From positions 1 to 64,000 of the forward strand of contig NZ_QFRU01000025.1 of assembly GCF_003184905.1 (NCBI RefSeq): a DNA stretch of 64,000 bases, in the 5' to 3' direction. The notes under the pieces are model-generated. The model saw nothing but the letters and a program-made list of their open reading frames with translations, did not search any database and was not told the DNA's origin. A program made the position numbers and the translations under genes. Position 1 is the stretch's first letter. Each line of letters starts with the position of its first letter. The DNA comes from Bacillus sp. CGMCC 1.16541 (lineage in GTDB: Bacteria; Bacillota; Bacilli; Bacillales; Bacillaceae_H). Shown here one piece after another: positions 1 through 7,084 of this stretch.

Positions 1-100
1 GACAATCGAGATGGCAAGTAAGCCATCCCTTGTCCGAAGGCGATTCATCCCCCACCTTCTCATTGGGCTTGGCCTTTCTCATTCCTTGAGGTGGGGGTCT
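1..100 (+). mobile_element. Probable end of an IS200/IS605 (TnpB-type) element, truncated by window edge
   Basis: The first 100 bases hold a hairpin with arms CCCCCACCTT and AGGTGGGGG around positions 49-97, preceded by a second small stem (CCTTGTCCGAAGG, near 28-40). A GC-rich subterminal hairpin of this kind resembles the ends of IS200/IS605-family elements and the 3' scaffold of TnpB guide RNAs. It abuts a DinB-like gene whose reading frame stops just inside the hairpin, as expected of an insertion. No transposase or tnpB gene is visible because the window starts here, so the assignment is an inference. Confidence 0.4.
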
Positions 101-348
101 TCTCGACTGAAATGATAAAATCGTTCCACTTCTTCATTCCAATTTGAGACTTCTTCAAACTCTACTTCTTCCCCAAACGATTTCCGAACATAACTTAACA
201 CGTTTGACATGTGATTTAAAATGTCTAAAGGTGAACGAACGCCTTCTCCTGCTTCAAATGTAGGAAATGATGGTGGTGCATCTTGAAAAGCAACACTCGC
301 CCGAAATGATAACGTGGCCACGTAATGACGTAGTAGTTCATTGTTCAT
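79..348 (-). pseudogene. DinB-like protein, N-terminal part only (interrupted)
   Basis: The 89 codons from ATG (348) look like the start of a DinB/YfiT-type four-helix protein: conserved-looking segments HYVATLSFRAS, FPTFEAGEGVRSP and ILNHMSNVLSYV. DinB-like proteins are usually about 150-165 residues, so the C-terminal half is missing. The last residues (DPHLKE) are encoded by the GC-rich hairpin at the left edge, which points to interruption by an insertion element rather than a natural stop. A GGGG-containing ribosome site lies about 10 bases before the ATG. DinB-like folds often bind a metal through three histidines; those cannot be checked in the fragment. Confidence 0.5.
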
Positions 349-405
349 TCATAATCATCCCCTTTCTTTTCTTCTATTATAGTAGATACCCTTTCTCTGT
401 AACAC

Positions 406-451
406 AAAAAGGCGCCTTGGAAGGAACAGATTTCTCTTCCTAAGACACCTT
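406..451 (-). terminator. Rho-independent terminator of the LCP gene
   Basis: A long imperfect hairpin (AAGGTGTCTTAGGAAG pairing with CTTCCAAGGCGCCTT on the minus strand) is followed by TTTTTG just downstream of the LCP stop codon at 459. Confidence 0.75.
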
Positions 452-458
452 CTCTTTC

Positions 459-1388
459 TTACTCTAAAAACTCACTAATGGCTTGACGATTTTTCTCGAT
501 ATCTAAATCTAATACTAAACCAACACCTGAATAACGTTGGTCTGTATATCCACCTTGCACCGGAATACTTAACGATTCTGAATCATTCATGCTCCCTGTA
601 ATCACATCTTTACTAATTGTAAAAAGAGCAGCCTTACTTAAGTTTGTATCAACAGTTGATGTCACAATCGCAGATAATCGTGGAATTTTCGCAACACTTG
701 ATACACTTCGCATTTCATCTTTTAAAATGTTTAGCACTTGTTGCTGTCTTCTCACGCGACCAAAATCGCCTTCTGCATCTTGTCTAAAGCGAACATAACC
801 TAATAACTCTTTTCCATTTAGTGTTTGTATGCCTGGTTTAAGCTCAACACCAATTCCTTTTGACATCGCTTTTTCCACATCAATTTCTACTCCTTGAGGG
901 AATAGTTCATCCACGGCATATTCAAAGCCTTTAAAATCCACTACTGCATAGTATTCCATACTTATATCAAAATTTTCTTTAATCGTTTGACGAAGTAACT
1001 CTGGTCCTCCTAAGTAGTATGCAGCATTGATTTTATTCTTTCCATGACCAGGGATATCTACGTAGGAGTCACGCATAATAGACATTAACTTTGGTGTATT
1101 AGAGTCATTATCATACTGTGCCACAATAATGGAATCTGCCCTTGATTTCTCTTCCCCTCTTGAATCGACTCCTACTAAGAGTACATTAATTTTCCCCTTC
1201 ACTTCTTCACCTGAAAAATCAAAGCTTTGTTTTCCTGTATCGTCACTATATTGATTAAGTGCCAGTATGTACTGCACTGCGTTATACCCGACAAAAAGAA
1301 GGCCAATTACGAGTAGAATAAAAAGAAATCGACGCTTCTTTCCTCTTTTTCGCTTTCGTTCTGTTCGTAATCTTGATCGTTCATTCAT
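459..1388 (-). CDS. LytR-CpsA-Psr (LCP) family cell-wall glycopolymer transferase
   Basis: A 309-residue membrane-anchored LCP protein. A basic N-terminus (RTERKRKRGKKRR) precedes one membrane segment (FLFILLVIGLLFVGYNAV), followed by the extracellular LCP domain with INVLLVGVDSR, a SIMRDSYVDIPG strand, KINAAYYLGG and the late arginine motif YVRFRQDAEGDFGRVRRQQ. LCP enzymes move teichoic acid or other glycopolymers from undecaprenyl pyrophosphate to peptidoglycan. The start is set at the ATG of MNERSR, which has GGTGAT five bases upstream; an upstream in-frame ATG has no suitable ribosome site. It is a single-gene unit with its own terminator. A second LCP gene lies at 34.1 kb. Exact substrate unknown. 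Confidence 0.9.
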   Translation of the reverse strand: MNERSRLRTERKRKRGKKRRFLFILLVIGLLFVGYNAVQYILALNQYSDDTGKQSFDFSGEEVKGKINVLLVGVDSRGEEKSRADSIIVAQYDNDSNTPKLMSIMRDSYVDIPGHGKNKINAAYYLGGPELLRQTIKENFDISMEYYAVVDFKGFEYAVDELFPQGVEIDVEKAMSKGIGVELKPGIQTLNGKELLGYVRFRQDAEGDFGRVRRQQQVLNILKDEMRSVSSVAKIPRLSAIVTSTVDTNLSKAALFTISKDVITGSMNDSESLSIPVQGGYTDQRYSGVGLVLDLDIEKNRQAISEFLE

Positions 1389-1578
1389 TATTATCACCAC
1401 ATGTCCTTGTTAGTTACTTACTAGTTTGCCCCTTAAAACGATTAGACGAATCATTTCTTTAAAAGTTACACAGAAATTTATTCCATTTTATCGAATTTTG
1501 TTTTATTTTGAAAGCAAATTTTTTACACACTAATCTCCTGTCCATATATTAAAGATAATCATTCGTAAAGGAGTGTGT

Positions 1579-1732
1579 ATGCATAACACAATCAAACCTT
1601 CAAAAACAATATGCAGCATATATTGAAAATTTTCAAAAACGTGTTCCAACAGAAAAACAAGATTTAATAAAAAAAGCAATTGACGAATTAAAACAATCAC
1701 AGGAAAGTAAAAGATCAAAAAAGACGAGTTAA
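1579..1732 (+). pseudogene. Small gene with apparent frameshift near its start
   Basis: AAAGGAG (1567-1573) stands six bases before an ATG at 1579, but that frame stops after 15 codons. The overlapping frame from 1583 stays open to TAA at 1730-1732 and encodes a protein-like, Lys/Gln-rich helix (QKQYAAYIENFQKRVPTEKQ, then DLIKKAIDELKQSQESKRSK). A one-base change near the start would join ribosome site and frame. It is either a recently broken gene of about 50 residues or a sequence error. No function recognised. Confidence 0.4.
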
Positions 1733-1916
1733 AAGCACGCCCGATAGTAGATAAAAAGATAAGCTCCTAGCGGATGGTCACTACTACGATACCATTGGGA
1801 TGGGACGAATTTTTGAATAAAAAGTGTAGTTGTTATGATTTTATAGTGAACAAGATAGTCTATTTACTCTCTCATCGTCATATAGATAGAACATACTTTT
1901 ACTAGAGGGTGAAAAC

Positions 1917-2216
1917 ATGTTGAAAGACTACCAAAAACAAATAGATGCATTACGAGAAAAAAACAGTTGTGCAAATACTGATGTTGAGGAAGCGATTGAA
2001 CGATTTAATCAGCAAGCGGATCGTCTTCGCGATGCAATGATTCGCTTAAATCAACGTACTAAATCCAGCTATACCACAACCGTCTCATTAGCTGAAACCT
2101 CTGAAATCATCCTCCGCTGCACAACTAAAGAGCAACGGAGTGAAAAAGAAGTACTTTTACTTGCTCAAAAAATGATTGAACAAAAATTATCCTATTTGGA
2201 CACTAAGTTATCTTAA
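1917..2216 (+). CDS. Small coiled-coil protein of unknown function
   Basis: A 99-residue, mostly helical, charged protein with no signal peptide or membrane segment. An early heptad-like stretch (QKQIDALREKNS) and EAIERFNQQADRLRDAM suggest a coiled coil, and the C-terminus (LLLAQKMIEQKLSYLDTKLS) is amphipathic. The ribosome site AGAGGGTG is well placed before the ATG, and a strong terminator follows, so it is a single-gene transcript. I do not recognise a family. The protein is likely cytosolic. Confidence 0.65.
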   Translation: MLKDYQKQIDALREKNSCANTDVEEAIERFNQQADRLRDAMIRLNQRTKSSYTTTVSLAETSEIILRCTTKEQRSEKEVLLLAQKMIEQKLSYLDTKLS

Positions 2217-2267
2217 AAGAAGTATGTAACTTGTCAATTGCTTGGTTGACGGTTACACACTTCTTTT
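2215..2267 (+). terminator. Rho-independent terminator
   Basis: AAAAGAAGTATGTAAC pairs with GTTACACACTTCTTTT, with T-rich sequence following; it starts at the stop codon of the preceding small gene. Confidence 0.8.
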
Positions 2268-2358
2268 ATTTTTATGTATAGTCGATCTTATTTGGTACAC
2301 GATAAAAATGCGCCTTGAATGTATACATAAGCGCAATACCTCAAAGGAGTTGTTCAAC

Positions 2359-3051
2359 GTGAAAGCAAAACGTATCATCGTGGCAGTAGTGGCTCTTATG
2401 ATGATGGCTTTTTCAAGTCAATTTGCATTTGCAGCTGAAACGCCAAGTCAAAGCCCAGAAACACAAGCAAAAGATGCAAAAGTACGCATCGTACACGCCT
2501 CACCTGATGCACCAGCAGTCGATATTTATGTGGATGGAAGTGCAGTTGTAGAAGGAGCAAAATTTAAAGATGCTACTAATTACTTAACTGTACCCGCTGG
2601 GGAGCGTAAAGTTGAAATCTTTGCTTCAGGTTCAAAAGATCAAAAAGATCCTGTGATTACAGCAAGTTTAGTTGTTGAGAGTGGTAAGGCCTATACAGTA
2701 GCAGCGATTAACACACTTGATAAATTAGAGTTAAAAGTATTAACAAATGAGACATCAGCACCAAGCGGAAAAGCAAAAGTACGTGTCGGACATTTGTCAC
2801 CTAATGCACCTGCTGTTAACGTTGGTCCAAAAGGCGGTCAACCTTTGTTCTCTAACTTAAAGTTTAAGGATGTAGCTGAATACGCGGAGCTTCCAGCAGG
2901 TTCGTATGATTTAGCAGTGACAACAGTAGACGGCAACAAAGAAGTACTTGCATTACCTGGCACAAAAGTAGAAGATGGTAAAACCTATACGGTATTAGCA
3001 ATTAACAAAGCAAAAAGCTTAGAGCCACTTGTATTAGTGGATAGCGAATAA
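2359..3051 (+). CDS. Secreted protein with two DUF4397 domains
   Basis: A 230-residue exported protein. It starts at GTG 2359, with AAAGGAG nine bases upstream; the longer reading frame begins inside the preceding terminator and is unlikely. A signal peptide (KAKRIIVAVVALMMMAFSSQ, then AFAAE) is followed by two tandem DUF4397 domains, each opening with a related motif: AKVRIVHASPDAPAVDIYVDG near residue 40 and AKVRVGHLSPNAPAVNV near residue 140. DUF4397 proteins are beta-sandwich surface or secreted proteins of unknown role common in Bacillaceae. No cell-wall anchor or lipobox is present, so it is probably released or loosely wall-associated. Confidence 0.85.
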   Translation: MKAKRIIVAVVALMMMAFSSQFAFAAETPSQSPETQAKDAKVRIVHASPDAPAVDIYVDGSAVVEGAKFKDATNYLTVPAGERKVEIFASGSKDQKDPVITASLVVESGKAYTVAAINTLDKLELKVLTNETSAPSGKAKVRVGHLSPNAPAVNVGPKGGQPLFSNLKFKDVAEYAELPAGSYDLAVTTVDGNKEVLALPGTKVEDGKTYTVLAINKAKSLEPLVLVDSE

Positions 3052-3056
3052 ATCAT

Positions 3057-3112
3057 AAAAACGGCGAATGCTCAAGAAGCCTTTTTCGCTCTTGACGATT
3101 TCGCCGTTTTTG
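3057..3112. terminator. Bidirectional rho-independent terminator between converging genes
   Basis: AAAACGGCGAA pairs with TTCGCCGTTTTT and carries A/T runs on both sides, serving the DUF4397 gene (+) and the GrpB-family gene (-). Confidence 0.85.
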
Positions 3113-3117
3113 TCTTT

Positions 3118-3699
3118 TTACTTAACAAGTTGCATTTTTGCTTTTTCTAATACACGCTGAATAAATTCCCCTTTTGCTTGGGCATACTCATTTCCATTTG
3201 CCCACTGATAAGCCGATAGCTTTGTTTTTAAGGATTCATATTGTTCTCGCGTATGACGATTTTCTTTTAAGTAATCTCGGAATAATAAATGATCTGTCCA
3301 AAACGCACTGTCGGTCGTTGTGACATGAATATGTGTAGATCGCTTCTCGTGAGTCAAAAATTCGTCGTTGACCTCACTTGTAATAACAGTCGGATAATGC
3401 TCTTTAATTACCCCATCCTTCAAGCCAATAAAAAAGCGACGATACGGCATCATGTCATTATACTTTTGAAGGTACGTATAACCTCTGTTTGCTAAAATAA
3501 GCGATACTCCATCTAAATCTTCTTTATGTTTTACTCCAATCATAATGTCAACAATCGGCTTTGCTGAAAGACCCGATACCGCCGTACTCCCAATATGCTC
3601 AATCTGTGGTGCGTAGTCTTTTAACAAACGCTGCAAATTTGCCTTTTCAAATTGATACAAAAGCGGCCACTTTGTTTCGTAGTTCACAAGCTCTACCAT
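3118..3699 (-). CDS. GrpB/UPF0157 family nucleotidyltransferase-like protein
   Basis: A 193-residue cytosolic protein of the GrpB (UPF0157) family, which has a nucleotidyltransferase-like fold. Diagnostic segments are QIEHIGSTAVSGLSAKPIVD near residues 33-52 (the GST...KPIVDIMIGV signature), a central GYTYLQKYNDMMPYRRFF and HIHVTTTDS. The family is often fused to or found with dephospho-CoA kinase (CoaE), but here it is standalone; its reaction is not firmly established. ATG at 3699 is preferred over the adjacent GTG because AGGTGAGG is better spaced. Confidence 0.85.
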   Translation of the reverse strand: MVELVNYETKWPLLYQFEKANLQRLLKDYAPQIEHIGSTAVSGLSAKPIVDIMIGVKHKEDLDGVSLILANRGYTYLQKYNDMMPYRRFFIGLKDGVIKEHYPTVITSEVNDEFLTHEKRSTHIHVTTTDSAFWTDHLLFRDYLKENRHTREQYESLKTKLSAYQWANGNEYAQAKGEFIQRVLEKAKMQLVK

Positions 3700-4004
3700 C
3701 ACGATTCCTCACCTCTAATTTTCTCTTTTTATTACTTTACCACTTCACGAGTCATAAAGAAAGAATTTTCTAAATATTCTATAAAAATTTAACAAAATGT
3801 TCACATTTTAGCATGTAATTGTTAAAGTTCATAAAGTATATTCAAAAACGAATCGCATATGTAGCGAAGATTTCACCTGTCTTAAAAATTATTAACGATT
3901 AGAGATGTCTCAAATCTCCCTTTATATCAAATGATAGAATAGAAGATCATTTATTCTTTCACCTATTCACTAGTCTCTATTAAAAAATGGTAATATTATC
4001 ACGA

Positions 4005-4033
4005 TTGTTAATTTATTCTTTCTCGATTATAAT
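4005..4033 (+). promoter_or_regulatory. Sigma-A promoter of the LPXTA protein-sortase operon
   Basis: TTGTTA (4005-4010) and TATAAT (4028-4033) are separated by exactly 17 bases, about 45 bases before the start codon at 4078. The remaining 3700-4000 interval is AT-rich with no convincing gene. Confidence 0.7.
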
Positions 4034-4077
4034 TTTCTAGGATCATAGAACTTTAGCGATAGAATCGAGGGAGAAGA

Positions 4078-5166
4078 ATGAAGAAGTCGGGTATTATTTT
4101 ACTTATTTTTTCACTATTAATGGGTTTATTCCCAACTATGTCACTAGCTAAACAAGATTTAACCTTTGAACAGGATCTTGACAAGTACTTAGCCGAAGTG
4201 AGCACAACAAGAGGTTTCACTGTCACAAAAGAGCACATTGAACTAGCTCTTTCATCTTACGAAGATTCGTTAGACTCTTTTCAGTCTGTAGAAGATTTGA
4301 AAGACTTTTTAGGTGAAGTTATTTTAGCAGATTTAAGTAACTTATCTTACATATATGAACAATATGAGTTAGATAAAAAGTCACTTACTGCTTTATTAGC
4401 TGAAAACGGAGAAAGCTTAGACGAATACATTTACGTAGACGATTTAGATTTAGCTGTATGGTTTTACTTAGAAGGAGACATGGTAGAAGAGATCGATGAA
4501 GAAATGGTTCTCGATTTACTTCAACTGTTTCAAGATGAATTTGGGTTAACTTCAGAGGAATTAGAGCGCTTAGAAGAGCACTTTACGTCAATTGAAGAAG
4601 AGCTGATGAAGCCTGAAACACTTCAACGTTTAGAAGAACTAGCGAACCGTATGATGAGTTTTGAAGAATTCGACGTTGCGACAGAACTGACGTCCGAACA
4701 ACTAGCAGAACTTATGTCTATTTTTAAAGAGATACTTTCAATTTTCCATTTAAAAGTAGATTTTAGCCTTGTACAAGGTCAAACAGAAACACCGATCTCT
4801 TTTTCAGACTTACTGTCATTAAAAGAATTGCAGAATGCTAGTTTGAAAATTTCGTTTTACAATTTACAAGGTGAATTTTTAGCGGATATGCTGCTCACTG
4901 GTGAAATGTTTGGTTCTGACATCATCACAGATACGGGTGAACAAATCGAAGAGTCAACAAACATTGTGAAGGAAACAGTCGCACCAACACCAAAAACTCC
5001 CAAAACGGAGAAACAAAAAACGGTAATCGAAAAGAAAACAAACCACCAAACAGTCAAAGGTGCAAAACTTCCCGAAACAGCTTCTAGCTTTTTAATGAAT
5101 GCATTATTGGGACTAGTAGTTGTGCTCGTTGGTGTTATGTTATACAGAAAGGTGCGTCAAGCATAA
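4078..5166 (+). CDS. Processed acidic surface protein with LPXTA sorting signal
   Basis: A 362-residue surface protein. Order: signal peptide (SGIILLIFSLLMGLFPTMSLA, residues 4-24), a long strongly acidic helical body rich in Glu, Asp and Leu (for example EEMVLDLLQLFQDEFGLTSE), a Thr/Lys/Pro-rich spacer (VAPTPKTPKTEKQKT), and a C-terminal sorting signal: LPETA, a hydrophobic helix (FLMNALLGLVVVLVGVMLY) and a basic tail RKVRQA. LPXTA rather than LPXTG, next to a class D sortase, fits the known 'processed acidic surface protein' family. Two bases separate it from the sortase, so both are one operon. It is likely cleaved after Thr of LPET and attached covalently. Molecular role unknown. Confidence 0.88.
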   Translation: MKKSGIILLIFSLLMGLFPTMSLAKQDLTFEQDLDKYLAEVSTTRGFTVTKEHIELALSSYEDSLDSFQSVEDLKDFLGEVILADLSNLSYIYEQYELDKKSLTALLAENGESLDEYIYVDDLDLAVWFYLEGDMVEEIDEEMVLDLLQLFQDEFGLTSEELERLEEHFTSIEEELMKPETLQRLEELANRMMSFEEFDVATELTSEQLAELMSIFKEILSIFHLKVDFSLVQGQTETPISFSDLLSLKELQNASLKISFYNLQGEFLADMLLTGEMFGSDIITDTGEQIEESTNIVKETVAPTPKTPKTEKQKTVIEKKTNHQTVKGAKLPETASSFLMNALLGLVVVLVGVMLYRKVRQA

Positions 5167-5168
5167 TC

Positions 5169-5807
5169 ATGGCGCAATTAAAAAGAAGCAATCGTACAAA
5201 ACGGTTGATTCTTCTTTCGTTGGCAGTTTGTTTCATTGTTGGTGGGCTCTGGTTTTCAACAACAAATGCCTATACGTTCGCAAAAGGATATTTCCTTTAT
5301 AAACTAAATGATTCCACACAAGAAGTTATACACAAAAAGGCTGTTGCTCAACCGGAGAACGTGACCGATAAAAAAGAAGAGTTGTATCCTGTGCGACCTA
5401 AAATTGGTGAGGAAATGGGCGAGTTAATGATTCCAAAGCTTGACGCTACGCTTCCTATTTTTCATGGAACGAATGAAGAAGAGCTGGAAAAAGGTGTGGG
5501 ACATTTCGCTGGAAGTGTGTTGCCTGGAGAACATGACAATTCTGTTTTATCCGGACATCGTGATACCGTGTTTCGAAAGCTCGGGGATGTTGGGGTCGGG
5601 GATGAGTTAGTGGTTCGAACATCCGCTGGTGAATTCCTCTATAAAGTTCATAAAGTTCGAATTGTCGATGCAGATGATCGAACAGTCATTGTTCCGAAGC
5701 CACGCGCCACTCTTACTGTTAGCACATGTTATCCATTTACTTTTATTGGATCAGCTCCTGAACGCTATATTTTAGTTGCTCATCTTGTTTCACAAAAAAG
5801 TGCGTAG
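5169..5807 (+). CDS. Class D sortase, probably dedicated to the upstream LPXTA protein
   Basis: A 212-residue type II membrane transpeptidase. A basic N-terminus and one membrane helix (LILLSLAVCFIVGGLWF) lead into the sortase beta-barrel, with catalytic His in VLSGHRDTVF, catalytic Cys in TLTVSTCYPFTF and the conserved Arg in PERYILVAHL. The TxTC signature and size match class D. Sortases cut between Thr and Gly/Ala of the sorting signal and join the protein to peptidoglycan. The ATG follows the substrate gene by two bases, and a strong terminator closes the pair, supporting a single-substrate unit. Confidence 0.92.
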   Translation: MAQLKRSNRTKRLILLSLAVCFIVGGLWFSTTNAYTFAKGYFLYKLNDSTQEVIHKKAVAQPENVTDKKEELYPVRPKIGEEMGELMIPKLDATLPIFHGTNEEELEKGVGHFAGSVLPGEHDNSVLSGHRDTVFRKLGDVGVGDELVVRTSAGEFLYKVHKVRIVDADDRTVIVPKPRATLTVSTCYPFTFIGSAPERYILVAHLVSQKSA

Positions 5808-5837
5808 ACACCATTTTATGTCTACGCACTTTTTTTA
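5794..5837. terminator. Bidirectional terminator after the sortase gene
   Basis: AAAAAAGTGCGTAGACA pairs with TGTCTACGCACTTTTTTT; perfect stem with poly-A and poly-T flanks. Confidence 0.9.
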
Positions 5838-6221
5838 AGAAATTGGAAATTCCTCTTTTTTAATCTCTTGAATGGCGGTTCTTTTTTCATAATAAACACG
5901 AATAGTATCATAAGGATAATGGCAATGAAAAGAGAATAAACACCATTAGCAAACCCTGCCACTAAGTAGCCAATGCATGCAGCACTTGCATTAATAAGCG
6001 CATACGGAATTTGTGTTTTGACATGATCAATATGATCACATCCAGCTCCAGTTGAAGATAAGATTGTTGTATCAGAAATAGGCGAACAATGATCACCAAA
6101 AAGACCTCCTGATAGAACAGCTCCAATACAAATATAAAGATACAACAACGTTCTTCATAAGAATGGCAATAATAATGGCTAATAGTGGTGGTAGTAACGA
6201 CAATATCGCCATATGTTCCAT
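5822..6221 (-). pseudogene. NhaC-type Na+/H+ antiporter remnant with large internal deletion
   Basis: The minus strand starts with ATG (6221) encoding a normal NhaC-like N-terminus (MEHMAILSLLPPLLAIIIAI, then LMKNV). Within about 25 codons it passes, out of frame, into the C-terminal part of the same family: [20 protein letters not shown] and [20 protein letters not shown], followed by one more membrane segment. Intact family members are roughly 450-520 residues, so some 350 codons are missing. The gene cannot make a working antiporter. Intact relatives exchange Na+ for H+ or malate/lactate across the membrane. Confidence 0.8.
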
Positions 6222-6390
6222 AATTCTACTCCTTCTGTTCACAATAAATTTAATAATTATGTATTGTATTTTATATTTATAAATAAAAATGCATAATTAT
6301 CATTATATGATTTTCCCTTAAAAAGTAAATACTATTTTTATATAAATTGTATATAAATGACATTAACTACTTATTTAAAGGGAGGATGCT

Positions 6391-6714
6391 ATGAAAAAGC
6401 CTGATTTTATTGGAAATATCGTGGATACTTATCGGTTTATTAGCAACGAAGAATTGCATGTTCCTATTACTAGTCTTCAAGACTTGATAAAGTATTTACT
6501 TCAAAGAAAAACGGTATTCTTTTTCACAGAAGAAGGCTACGGCATATTAAAATACGATAAGGGTGTACCGGTATGTGCGATGATTGATGTTTCGTCTGGT
6601 CGGGTTGAAGTGTATGAGCATCAAAAAATTGAAGGTATTTATGCATTGTATGATATGTTGGAAGACTCACTCTTTTTAATTGATGGGTGGGATGCAACCA
6701 CTATGCTTCATTAA
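6391..6714 (+). CDS. Small conserved-looking protein of unknown function
   Basis: A 107-residue soluble protein with a GGGAGG ribosome site before its ATG. The middle (KTVFFFTEEGYGILKYDKGV) and DVSSGRVEVYEHQKIEGIYA read as a small alpha/beta domain. No signal peptide, membrane helix or known motif was recognised. It is monocistronic and ends at a bidirectional terminator shared with yokU. Confidence 0.65.
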   Translation: MKKPDFIGNIVDTYRFISNEELHVPITSLQDLIKYLLQRKTVFFFTEEGYGILKYDKGVPVCAMIDVSSGRVEVYEHQKIEGIYALYDMLEDSLFLIDGWDATTMLH

Positions 6715-6750
6715 ACTACAAAGAGTCAAACATACACATTTATTGTGTAT

Positions 6751-6803
6751 AAAAAAAGACTGTCATTCCCCTTACATGATTGAGGGTTGATGACGGTCTT
6801 TTT
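6751..6803. terminator. Bidirectional terminator between converging genes
   Basis: AAAGACTGTCAT pairs with ATGACGGTCTTT (one G-T pair), with A- and T-runs on the two sides. Confidence 0.8.
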
Positions 6804-6805
6804 GT

Positions 6806-7084
6806 TTAGGATGAAAAGTCAAAGTAATTCCGCTTCAATAACCGTGGTTTGGCCATTAACTCTTTAAATGTAATCTGTTTTTCAAGTTCTTTTGTTTGAA
6901 TAAGAAAGAGTTGATCTTCAATTTCTTTTACGACCTTTTCTTGTTGATAAATCATCTTGCATGCAAGGCAGTGAATGGAAGGTGCATCATCAATTTGAAT
7001 TGATTTTGTTCCATCTGGTAGTTCCCAATAAACGGTCGCTTGTGTCTCGTTTACTTGTTCCGCTTCACACCATTCACAATTCAC
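6806..7084 (-). CDS. yokU: YokU-family zinc-ribbon-like protein
   Basis: A 92-residue protein with two CxxC knuckles, CEWCEAEQ at residues 3-10 and CLACKMIY near residue 40, likely binding one zinc ion. The rest is charged helix (VVKEIEDQLFLIQTKELEKQ). It matches the YokU family that accompanies lysine 2,3-aminomutase in Bacillus. Its ATG overlaps the kamA stop region by four bases (ATGA-type overlap), so it is translationally coupled to kamA and shares its promoter. Biochemical role unknown. Confidence 0.8.
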   Translation of the reverse strand: MNCEWCEAEQVNETQATVYWELPDGTKSIQIDDAPSIHCLACKMIYQQEKVVKEIEDQLFLIQTKELEKQITFKELMAKPRLLKRNYFDFSS

